A DNA stretch of 64,000 bases from JAHRAW01 sp965212085 (GTDB taxonomy: Bacteria > Pseudomonadota > Gammaproteobacteria > Arenicellales > Poriferihabitantaceae), in NCBI GenBank assembly GCA_965212085.1, contig OZ243042.1:744001-808000 (forward strand). The letters are read 5' to 3'. The translations under genes were made by a program, and so were the position numbers. This document shows, piece by piece, positions 18,196-26,448 of this stretch. The first letter of the stretch is position 1. Every line of letters begins with the position of its first letter. The notes below the pieces were generated by a model that ran no database searches, was not told the DNA's origin, and saw only the letters and a list, made by a program, of their open reading frames with translations.

Positions 18196-21100
18196 ATGTT
18201 ACGCCCGGCCACTAATCGCGGCGCGTTCGCCGCCCTCCTCGTCCTCACCTGCCTCCTCGTCCTCACCTGCCTCCCCGCCCAGCACGCCTCGGCGCAGTTG
18301 CGGACGTTTGAAGTGGGACCAGGGTCCGCGGGGCCTACGGACGTCGCGCCCGGTGAACGGATCAACGTCGTCGGGCTGACCCATAGCGGCGGGGCGGTCA
18401 CCGACGAACTAGGCCTGTGGGAGCTAGCTGATTTCAGCTCGGTCGCCGGCTCTCTCGGCACTTTTGATAATGAGAACTCGGTAAGGACCATCTTTACGGC
18501 ATCGGAAATCGTGAATAAAAATGTGGTTATTCGATTCCGTATACATACTGGCACCTTCATCACTTCGGGGGCGCGTGCCGGTGAACGCGCATTTAATCAA
18601 GTCGGCACATATGAGACATTCGTACGCGTGCCAGCCAACGCCGGCGCCCCGAGTTTCGCCGACACCGCCGCCATCGTCCACCCCTTTGACCCCGGCGACT
18701 CCGTCAACCTGACCCTGCCGGCGGCCACCGGCGGTGACGGCGGGCAGGTCTACACCCTGATCCACAGAAGCGGCGAAACCCTGGCCGAACTCGGGCTGAC
18801 CTTCAACGGCTTCGCCGAGATCCGCACCATCAGCGGCACCCTCAGCGACGCCGCCCCGCCGCAAACCAGCGAGTTCACCTTTCGCGCACAAGACCGGGAC
18901 ACCACCACCACCGTCGCCGACCGCGCCGACTTAACGCTGCGCATTCAAATCGCCACGCCGATCACCTTCGGCGGCGACACCACCGGCGCCGTGACCGAAG
19001 GCGTGGACGGCGCACTCAACGGCGACACCGGCGGCACCCTGATCGTCACCAACCCCAACCCCGGCGGCAGCACCGAGGTCGTGGCGCAGCCCGCCTTCGT
19101 CGGCACGTACGGCCTGTTCAGCATCGGCACAGACGGCGCGTGGGTCTATGGCCTCGGCGTCGGCGATAATGCCGCAAGAGACGGCACCAACGCCCTGGCG
19201 GGGGGCGAAGAGGTAACCGACACCTTCACCGTAACCGCCGCCGCCGGCGGCACCCAGGACATCACCATCACCATCACCGGCGCGAATGACGCGCCCACCG
19301 CCGTCATCGTGGATCCTAATCTGGTTGCGCTCCCTGCTACGCTAAACTACGGCGTAGATCTGCTCCTGGTCGGCACCAACAGTAGCGACCCGGATACCGG
19401 CGACACCCTGACCTACGCGTGGAGCACCAACCCGCCGAACCGTGGCAGTTTCAGCAATCCCGCCGCCTCCCGGCCCACCTTGTTCCTCCCCGTTACCGGC
19501 GACAACAACGCCGAAGTAGCCCTGATCCTGACCGTAACCGATGACGCCGACCAGCCCCTCAGCCACACCGTTCGGAATAACCACCGCCTGACCCGGCCGT
19601 CGGGAATCACTTTCGGCGGCACCCTCACCGGCGGCATCACCGAAGACGCCGACCCCAACACCGTCTCCGGCACCATAACCGCCCGCGAAACACGCGTGGT
19701 CTCCCAGACCGACCGCCGAGGCACCTACGGCACCTTCAGCATCACCGAGAACCGCGTCTGGACCTATACCCTGGACAACGACGACCCCGACACCGACGCC
19801 CTGACGGCCGGCGCCACCGAGAGGGACAGATTCACAGTGGTCTCCGCCAACCCGTTCGTCACCACGAACGTTGACATCACCGTCACCGGCGCCAATGACG
19901 CCCCCACCGTCGAGATTACCGCGCCCACAGGCAGCCCACAGGTAGCCTTCAGCGCGCCGGTCACCCTGACCGCCACCGGCACCGACCCGGATACCGGCGA
20001 CATGGCCACCCTGACCTACGCATGGAGCGCGGACCCCAACGTCGGCAGTTTCGCCAATGCGAATGCCGCCAGTACCACCTGGACCGCCCCCGCCAGCGGC
20101 ACCGACCCGGTCACCCTGACCCTGACCGCCACCGATGACACCACCCCGATAGGAGCCACCGGCACAGACGCGGTCACCGTCAACCCGGTCGCCGTGCCGG
20201 TCACCTTCGGCGGCACCACCACCGGCGGCGTCAACGAGGGCGTCACCCCCCCCATCACCGGCACCCTGACCATCACCACCACCGCCGCCAACACAAACTT
20301 CGCCGTCCAGACCGACCAGCCCAGCACCTACGGCACCTTCTCCGTCACCGCCGCCGGCGTCTGGACCTACACCCTGGACAACACCAACACCGCCATCAAC
20401 GCCCTGGCCGCGGGCGCGACTCTTGACGACACCTTCACCGTGGCCGCCGCCGCCAGCGCCGCCGCCACCGTGGACGTCATCATCACCATCACCGGCGTCA
20501 ACGACGCGCCCACCGCCGTCATCAGCGCGCCCACGGAGGGTATGCAGGTGGAATTCAACTCGGCGGTAACCCTGACCGCCACCGGCGCCGACCCCGATAC
20601 CGGCACCACCCTGACCTACCAATGGAGCGCGAACCCCAACACCGGCAGTTTCGCCGATGACACCGCCGCGAGTACCACCTGGACCGCCCCCGCAAGCGGC
20701 ACCGCCCCGGTAACCCTGACCCTGACCGTTATGGATGACGCCACCCCGCCCCTCTCCGGCACGGCAACGGTCACCGTCAACCCGGTCGCCGTGGCGGTTA
20801 CGTTCGGCGGCAGCGTCACCACCGGCGCCGTTACCGAGGACAGCGGCACCGCCGTCGGCGGCGCCCTGACCGTCGTTACCACCAGCACCAACAAAAACGT
20901 CGTTGCCCAAACCGGCGAATCCGGCACCTACGGCACTTTTTCCATCACCGCCCCCGGCGCCTGGACCTACACCCTGGACAACGACAACGCCGCCACCGAC
21001 GCCCTGCCCGGCGGCCAAGTCGTAACCGACACCTTCACCGTAACCGCGAGCGTCAACCCCGCCGCCACCGTGGACATCACCATCACCATCACCGGCGCCA

Positions 21101-23601
21101 ATGACGCGCCCGAAGTGACCATCAGCGCGCCGACCCCGCCGATGACCGGCACCTTCAGCGTCGTATCCGGCCGCCAGGTCACCCTGCGCGCCACCGCCAC
21201 CGACCCGGACCTCGGCGCCACCATGGCCTACGCCTGGACCACAAGCCCCGCCAACCAGGGCACGTTCGCCAGCGAAACCAGCGCCAACACCACCTGGGAC
21301 ACGCCCACCACCGTTACCGGCGACACGCCCGTTACCCTGACCCTCACCGTCTCCGATAACGCCCCCTCCAACCCCGCCACCGGCACCGCCACCTTCGACC
21401 TCACCGTTACCATAGGCCCGTCCGTCGCCGGCCCCGGCATAGACGACGGCGACGACGCCACCACCGCCGACGACGACTTAATGCTCACCCCCGCCACGTT
21501 TGACGCCGCCACCGGCGTTACCACCGGCGGCATCGCCTGCGGCATGTTGACGGTCTCCAACATCCCGACCGACCAGAGCACCGGCAACCCGGCCTCCGTC
21601 GTCCACCGCATCACCGACCAGCCCCCTCGCGGCATCGTAACCATAGTAGACGACTGCGCCCTGACCTCCAACGTCGGCGACAACTGGAACTACCAACTGG
21701 ACAACAGCCTCGACACCGCCATAAACCTCGGCCCCACCGACTCCGCCACCGACAGCTTCGGCATCGAAACCACCGTCGGCGACATCACCATTAACAGCGT
21801 CATCAGCGTCAGCCTCCCCTCGGGCACCTTCCCCGACGACAGCCCGATTATCGTCTTTGAAGGCGGCTCAAGCATGACCGTGGATGAAGACGAGATGGAT
21901 GTTACCCTGGATGCCACCAACACCCGCGACCCCGAAGGCCCGGTGACCGAAATCGGCGAAGTCCAAACCGGACTGACCTTCGCGTGGACGCAGGACGCCG
22001 CCGACGACGTGCGAGTCACCCTCTCCGACGCAAACACCGCCGTCGCCACTTTCGATGCCCCCGACGAGCGCACCATCCTGAACTTCGACCTCACCGTCAC
22101 CGACGACAGCAGCCCGGCGCAATCCTCCACCGCCACGCTCACCGTCACCGTAGGCCGCAGCTCCGAACGCGCCCTGCAAAAAACCATCGCCGCTTTCGGC
22201 GGCGCCTTCGCCGCCGGCACCGTGAGCGTATTTGGAGACTACCTCTCCACCCCCGCCGGACGGCCAAACACCAGCCACTTCACCATCGGCGGGCACAAGT
22301 TTGAGTTAGCGGCCGTAGGGACAGGTCGCGACCTGTCCACCCAAACCCCGCCATCATTCCCGAACACACCCACGCCGTCATTCCCGAACGATAGAAAAAC
22401 AGGGAGCGATAGCGACCATGTTTTTCATCGTATCGGGAATCCAGAACATGACCCGGCACAACCCGCCAACCTCGCCAACACCATAAACAGCGCAAACCTC
22501 GCCGACACCACGACTAACGGTGCCACCACGAGCGAAGACGCCAACACCCCGGCCACCACCACCTTAATGTCCGGCCAAGACCTCCTGATGAAAAGCGCGT
22601 TCCACCTGAACCTCAACAACGACGGCACAGGCACCTCCAACTGGAGCCTCTGGGCACGCGCCACCACCAGCAACTTTGACGGCAAACCCGAAGACGACTT
22701 TGACCTGAGCGGCGATGTAACCTCAGCCTACTTAGGCGCAGACTACCAAACCCCGAACGGCACCCGCATAGGCGTAGCCATCTCCGAAAGTAGCGGCGAA
22801 ATAGACTATGACGACACCACCGACGGTGCCAAAGGCGACCTGGAAACCGACCTCACCAGCATCCTCCCCTACATCCAATGGCAGCCCACCGACACCACCA
22901 ACGCCTGGGTCGTACTCGGCTACGGCGAAGGAGACGCCGAACTGTCCACGGACGGCCAGGAGGAGATCAGCGAAGTAGATATTGAAATGCAAATGATCGC
23001 CGCCGGCCTCTCCGGCGACCTGACCACCTGGAACCGCACCGAATGGTCGTGGAAAGCCAGCGCCTTCGCCGTGGAACTGGAATCCGACAAGAACGATGAA
23101 GCCGACCTGCCCGCCGGAGACGCAAGCGCCCAACGCCTGCGCCTCGCCATCCACGGCCGCGCCCCCGGCACCCCCTCCCCCAACCGCGCCCAACTCACCC
23201 CCAACTGGGAACTCGGCATACGCTGGGATGACGGAGACGCCGAACAAGGCACCGGCGCCGATGTAGGACTAGGCTTCGACTACCACCACCCGGCAAGCGG
23301 CTTGAGCATGCAAGCAAAAGCCACCGCCTTAGTAGCCCACGAAGAAAGCGACTACGATGAATGGACCGCCACCCTGCAACTCCGCTACGACCCCGGCACC
23401 CAGGGCCGAGGCATAGCCCTAACCCTGGAACCCGACTGGACCAAAGCCGCCCGTAGCCAGCGAATGGGAATAGACTTCTCCAACGCGCTGGGCAAATGGA
23501 GCAACCGCGGCCTGCGCCTGGAATTAACCGGCCAACGCACCGAGCGTGATGACAACGACACCGGGTATAACATCCGATTGACCGGCTCGTTACACTTCTA
23601 A
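18196..23601 (+). CDS. giant VCBS-repeat autotransporter-like protein, probably phase-variable
   Basis: 1801 residues from the ATG at 18196. This start has only a weak AGAAAA in front, so the true start is probably the ATG at 18083, joined when the poly-C tract has 17 or 20 C. A signal peptide (residues 1-34) ends near QHASA. An N-terminal domain of unknown type (about 35-150) and a cadherin-like Ig repeat (150-250) follow. Then come about four VCBS repeats (nt about 18955-19290, 19600-19900, 20200-20510, 20800-21105) alternating with PKD/Ig-like domains to about 22150. SERALQKTIAAFGGAFAAGT (about residue 1320) opens the linker. The beta domain (about 1464-1801) ends in GSLHF, the terminal Phe expected for an outer-membrane barrel. 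Residues about 1371-1418 are encoded by repeat units C and B. Likely an exported adhesin. Confidence 0.85.
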   Translation: MLRPATNRGAFAALLVLTCLLVLTCLPAQHASAQLRTFEVGPGSAGPTDVAPGERINVVGLTHSGGAVTDELGLWELADFSSVAGSLGTFDNENSVRTIFTASEIVNKNVVIRFRIHTGTFITSGARAGERAFNQVGTYETFVRVPANAGAPSFADTAAIVHPFDPGDSVNLTLPAATGGDGGQVYTLIHRSGETLAELGLTFNGFAEIRTISGTLSDAAPPQTSEFTFRAQDRDTTTTVADRADLTLRIQIATPITFGGDTTGAVTEGVDGALNGDTGGTLIVTNPNPGGSTEVVAQPAFVGTYGLFSIGTDGAWVYGLGVGDNAARDGTNALAGGEEVTDTFTVTAAAGGTQDITITITGANDAPTAVIVDPNLVALPATLNYGVDLLLVGTNSSDPDTGDTLTYAWSTNPPNRGSFSNPAASRPTLFLPVTGDNNAEVALILTVTDDADQPLSHTVRNNHRLTRPSGITFGGTLTGGITEDADPNTVSGTITARETRVVSQTDRRGTYGTFSITENRVWTYTLDNDDPDTDALTAGATERDRFTVVSANPFVTTNVDITVTGANDAPTVEITAPTGSPQVAFSAPVTLTATGTDPDTGDMATLTYAWSADPNVGSFANANAASTTWTAPASGTDPVTLTLTATDDTTPIGATGTDAVTVNPVAVPVTFGGTTTGGVNEGVTPPITGTLTITTTAANTNFAVQTDQPSTYGTFSVTAAGVWTYTLDNTNTAINALAAGATLDDTFTVAAAASAAATVDVIITITGVNDAPTAVISAPTEGMQVEFNSAVTLTATGADPDTGTTLTYQWSANPNTGSFADDTAASTTWTAPASGTAPVTLTLTVMDDATPPLSGTATVTVNPVAVAVTFGGSVTTGAVTEDSGTAVGGALTVVTTSTNKNVVAQTGESGTYGTFSITAPGAWTYTLDNDNAATDALPGGQVVTDTFTVTASVNPAATVDITITITGANDAPEVTISAPTPPMTGTFSVVSGRQVTLRATATDPDLGATMAYAWTTSPANQGTFASETSANTTWDTPTTVTGDTPVTLTLTVSDNAPSNPATGTATFDLTVTIGPSVAGPGIDDGDDATTADDDLMLTPATFDAATGVTTGGIACGMLTVSNIPTDQSTGNPASVVHRITDQPPRGIVTIVDDCALTSNVGDNWNYQLDNSLDTAINLGPTDSATDSFGIETTVGDITINSVISVSLPSGTFPDDSPIIVFEGGSSMTVDEDEMDVTLDATNTRDPEGPVTEIGEVQTGLTFAWTQDAADDVRVTLSDANTAVATFDAPDERTILNFDLTVTDDSSPAQSSTATLTVTVGRSSERALQKTIAAFGGAFAAGTVSVFGDYLSTPAGRPNTSHFTIGGHKFELAAVGTGRDLSTQTPPSFPNTPTPSFPNDRKTGSDSDHVFHRIGNPEHDPAQPANLANTINSANLADTTTNGATTSEDANTPATTTLMSGQDLLMKSAFHLNLNNDGTGTSNWSLWARATTSNFDGKPEDDFDLSGDVTSAYLGADYQTPNGTRIGVAISESSGEIDYDDTTDGAKGDLETDLTSILPYIQWQPTDTTNAWVVLGYGEGDAELSTDGQEEISEVDIEMQMIAAGLSGDLTTWNRTEWSWKASAFAVELESDKNDEADLPAGDASAQRLRLAIHGRAPGTPSPNRAQLTPNWELGIRWDDGDAEQGTGADVGLGFDYHHPASGLSMQAKATALVAHEESDYDEWTATLQLRYDPGTQGRGIALTLEPDWTKAARSQRMGIDFSNALGKWSNRGLRLELTGQRTERDDNDTGYNIRLTGSLHF
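18235..18270 (+). repeat. 18 bp tandem duplication in the signal-peptide coding region
   Basis: Two perfect copies of CTCCTCGTCCTCACCTGC encode LLVLTC twice in the hydrophobic core of the signal peptide. The unit is a multiple of three, so gain or loss of a copy changes core length without a frameshift. Confidence 0.85.
22309..22450 (+). repeat. repeat units C and B embedded in frame inside the giant gene
   Basis: Unit C (22315-22338, TCGCGA-centred palindrome) and unit B in reverse orientation (22377-22444) lie within the coding sequence. They are read as VGTGRDLSTQTP and SFPNDRKTGSDSDHVFHRIG without a stop or frameshift. The insertion sits between the conserved HFTIGGHKF and LMSGQDLLMKSAF motifs, the same place used in the third giant gene. 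Confidence 0.9.
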
Positions 23602-25730
23602 GACAGTCCGGCTATCGCCGGAAGGGTTTGAATAACGGCGGGAACTTTGCGCGGGCGTAGGGACAGGTCGCGACCTGTCCCTACAACGCCGCAAGGGTTT
23701 GAACGGCAGGCTGGAATTTTGTGCGCGACAGTCCGGCTCGCGCCGGAAGGGTTTGAACGGTGCCGCGATGGTTGGGGCGTAGGGACAGGTCGCGACCTGT
23801 CCCCGATTGGACGCTGAATTCCCGCCTCACCTCCGCCGTCATTCCCGAACGATAGAAAAATAGGAAGCGCAGCGACCATATTTTTCATCGCTATTCGGGA
23901 ATCCAGGGGTTATACCGGGTGGGTCAAATGGCGCTGGATTCCCGAGAGCGCCAAGTGTCCGTAAGCCGCTAACGCGGCAACGGACACTAACGCTCGGGAA
24001 TGACGACAGAGTTGTTGCTACGTTCCTCGGTGTGTCATGCCCACGAAAGTACAAATCGCCCTCGGTGTCATTCCCGAACGATAGAAAAATAGGAAGCGCA
24101 GCGACCATATTTTTCATCGCTATTCGGGAATCCAGGGTTACACCGGCAATCGGCCGTATGGCGCTGGATTCCCGAGAGCGCCAAGTGTCCGTAAGCCGCT
24201 AACGCGGCAACGGACACTAACGCTCGGGAATGACGACAGAGTTGTTGCCACGTTCCTCGGTGTGTCATACCCGCGAAAGTGTAAATCTCCCTCGGTGTCA
24301 TTCCCGAACGATAGAAAAATAGGGAGCGTTAGCGACCATATTTTTCATCGCTATTCGGGAATCCAGGGGTTATACCGGGTGGGTCAAATGGCGCTGGATT
24401 CCCGAGAGCGCCAAGTGTCCGTAAGCCGCTAACGCGGCAACGGACACTAACGCTCGGGAATGACGACAGAGTTGTTGCCACGCTCTCGGTGTTATACCCG
24501 CGAAAGCGCAAATCTCCCCCGGTGTCATATCCGCGCATATGACTATCCAGTGAAATTTGGTTCGGCGTAGGGACAAGTCGCGACCTGTCCCCGATTGGAC
24601 GCTGAATTCCCGCCTCACCTCCGCCGTCATTCCCGAACGATAGAAAAATAGGAAGCGCAGCGACCATATTTTTCATCGCTATTCGGGAATCCAGTGTCCA
24701 ACCACCAGCCGCTAACCTTTGCACCAAGTCAAACAATATCCCCATACAAATCCCGCCACTCCGGATTGCATTCTTCAATCATTTTCAACTTCCATTTGCG
24801 CTTCCATTTCTTTATTTCTTTCTCCCGCGCAATGGCCGCGTCCATATCTCCGTGCGGTTCAAAATAAACCAGGGTATGCACGCTGTGTTTTTTGGTGAAT
24901 CCATCAACCGAGTTATTTTTGTGATGCCACACACGGCCGGGCAGGTCGCTGGTTACGCCGGTGTAGAGCGTGCCGTTGCGTTTGCTCGTCATGATGTACA
25001 CGAATGGGTGTTTTTCGGTCATCGTGATTTGCTTCCGTGGATAGTGGTTGTGATATTGCGTTTCATCGCTTGGGTCGGGAGTGGGGTGTCCTGGCCCGCC
25101 ATAGTAACACTGGATACCCGCCGCCGCTTCCTTTGCCTTCCTTACGCCTCTGCCGTCATTCCCGAACGATAGAAAAATAGGAAGCGTAGCGACCGTTTGT
25201 TTCATCGCTATTCGGGAATCCAGGGGTTAAACCGGCGGGGGTCGTGTGGCGCTGGATTCCCGAGTACGCAAGTGTCCGTAAGCCGCTACGCGGCAACGGA
25301 CACTAACGCTCGGGAATGACGGCAGAGTGATTGCCACGCTCTCGATGTCATACCCATGAAAGTGCAAATCTCCCCCGGTGTCATATCCGCGCATATGGCT
25401 ATCCAGTGAAATTTGGTTCGGCGTAGGGACAGGTCGCGACCTGTCCCCGATTGGACGCTGAATTCCCGCCTCACCTCCGCCGTCATTCCCGAACGATAGA
25501 AAAATAGGGAGCGCAGCGACCATATTTTTCATCGCTATTCGGGAATCCAGGGTTACACCGGCAATCGGTCGTGTGGCGCTGGATTCCCGAGTACGCAAGT
25601 GTCCGTAAGCCGCTTGCGCGGCAACGGACACTAACGCTCGGGAATGACGACAGAGTTGTTGCCACGTTCCTCGGTGTCATACCCGCATTTGCGGGTATCC
25701 AGTCTCCAGGCGGCGATGCTTAGCCGCTGT
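23602..25730 (-). repeat. right palindromic repeat array (reverse orientation)
   Basis: The same units as the left array, inverted. Unit B copies: 23838-23906, 24067-24135, 24297-24366, 24626-24694, 25155-25223, 25482-25550. Unit A copies: 23934-24001, 24164-24231, 24394-24461, 25252-25317, 25579-25645. Unit C copies start at 23657, 23779, 24567 and 25423. Unit E lies at about 23606 and 23735. Within 23838-24461 the B-A composite has a period of 229-230 bp. A GIY-YIG gene interrupts the array at 24729-25022. The array begins 5 bases after the stop of the second giant gene and leaves no ordinary terminator visible. Confidence 0.92.
24729..25022 (-). CDS. small GIY-YIG domain protein (putative endonuclease)
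   Basis: 97 residues from the ATG at 25022 (MTEKHPFVYIMTSK). The frame extends upstream only into repeat sequence. It has the GIY-YIG hallmarks: VYI (8-10) and YTG (20-22), Arg30 (LPGRVWHH), and a late acidic/basic helix (AIAREKEIKKWKRKWK) with the expected Glu. Length and layout match the stand-alone YhbQ/UPF0213-like group, which includes DNA-cleaving or repair-associated members. It sits alone inside a repeat array. Whether it acts on the repeats is unknown. Confidence 0.85.
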   Translation of the reverse strand: MTEKHPFVYIMTSKRNGTLYTGVTSDLPGRVWHHKNNSVDGFTKKHSVHTLVYFEPHGDMDAAIAREKEIKKWKRKWKLKMIEECNPEWRDLYGDIV

Positions 25731-25801
25731 CTTTGAGTCCGTGGCATGGCTCCGCCGGTCATGGTTTGACGAGTCCAGTCCAACTCCCAAAAAACACGCG
25801 C

Positions 25802-25827
25802 AAAAAAAAGGGGCCGTTGCCGGCCCC
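25802..25827 (-). terminator. rho-independent terminator downstream of the comEA-like gene
   Basis: On the minus strand the perfect stem GGGGCCG/CGGCCCC with a 4 base loop is followed directly by eight T (25809-25802), 24 bases after the stop of the comEA-like gene. Confidence 0.88.
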
Positions 25828-25851
25828 AGTGGTGTGGCAGTGCGGATTTTT

Positions 25852-26232
25852 TTAGCCGCTGGTGCTCGCGTGGTCGTCGGTTTTCGGGTGCGTCGACGCG
25901 GTCTTGCCCGGCGGGTTGGCTTCCATCTCCTCGGTCAGGGTGGACACTCCGCTGTCCAACGCGCCGAATTTGCGGATGTCCAGCAGGGTTTTCTCGCCGA
26001 TGCCGGGCACCGCCAGCAGGTCTTCGATGGTTTTGAAGCCGCCGGTTTCTTGCCGTATGCGGATGATTTCCGCGGACTTGCCGGGGCCGATGCCGGGGAT
26101 GTACTGCAACGCTTCGGCGTTGGCGGTGTTGAGGTTGACTTTTTCGGCCAGCGCCGCGCCGGAAAAGGCGCTCAACATCAAAGCGGTCAGCGCGTACTGA
26201 AAAAATCGCACGAAGTTATTACGGTGGTTCAT
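25852..26232 (-). CDS. ComEA-like helix-hairpin-helix DNA-binding protein, exported
   Basis: 126 residues. The signal peptide (about 1-29, FFQYALTALMLSAFSGAALA) is followed by two helix-hairpin-helix motifs: NTANAEALQYIPGIG (about 35-49) and IEDLLAVPGIGEKTL (about 69-83). This is the ComEA layout for a periplasmic double-stranded DNA-binding protein used in DNA uptake. A hydrophilic, low-complexity tail (about 100-126) has no assigned role. Other competence genes are not in the window, so a role in transformation is an inference. A canonical terminator follows. Confidence 0.85.
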   Translation of the reverse strand: MNHRNNFVRFFQYALTALMLSAFSGAALAEKVNLNTANAEALQYIPGIGPGKSAEIIRIRQETGGFKTIEDLLAVPGIGEKTLLDIRKFGALDSGVSTLTEEMEANPPGKTASTHPKTDDHASTSG

Positions 26233-26448
26233 GATGATACTCCTTGATTCCTGTGTAAAAAAAATGACGCCGTTGCAAAACGCTTCGCGCCCCGCGCCGG
26301 CTCCTGGTGCGATGGGTCAGGGTTTGACATTCGTTTGTCCATGACCCGCATCGCCGGGGCACTTTAGTCCGGGGCTTCGCTTGGGTCTGTGAGTTTTCCC
26401 ACAGGAGCGCGGGTATTTTCGCCCGCGCCCCGGCCTAATAGCCGCGCC
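26233..26448. other. intergenic stretch between comEA-like gene and zapE
   Basis: No gene seen. It holds an imperfect inverted repeat (GCGATGGGTCA at 26309-26319 against TGACCCGCATCGC at 26342-26354) and a short stem (GCGCGGG 26407-26413 with CCCGCGC 26422-26428). The second stem lies just past the zapE stop but lacks a T tract. Confidence 0.5.

Larger units (their letters stand above)
18071..18379 (+). other. leader reading frame from the strongest start; out of frame with the giant gene at the present tract length
   Basis: AGGAGG at 18071-18076 lies six bases before the ATG at 18083, the best translation start in the region. Translation gives MFLSRLPSALKNALKAPHSA..., crosses the poly-C tract as a proline run, and stops at 18379 after 98 residues. 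The distance from this ATG to the ATG at 18196 is 113 bases. With 20 or 17 C instead of 19 the leader would continue into MLRPATNRGAF... and the whole 1801-residue protein. The sequenced state therefore looks like the OFF phase from this start. Confidence 0.75.

Noticed and set aside
19342..21018. Long antisense frame (558 codons) in the second giant gene
   Set aside because: Same artefact of the repetitive VCBS coding sequence; composition is Gly/Val-rich without recognisable motifs.
25023..25205. N-terminal extension of the GIY-YIG frame
   Set aside because: The added residues come from repeat unit B and flanking array sequence, not from the domain.
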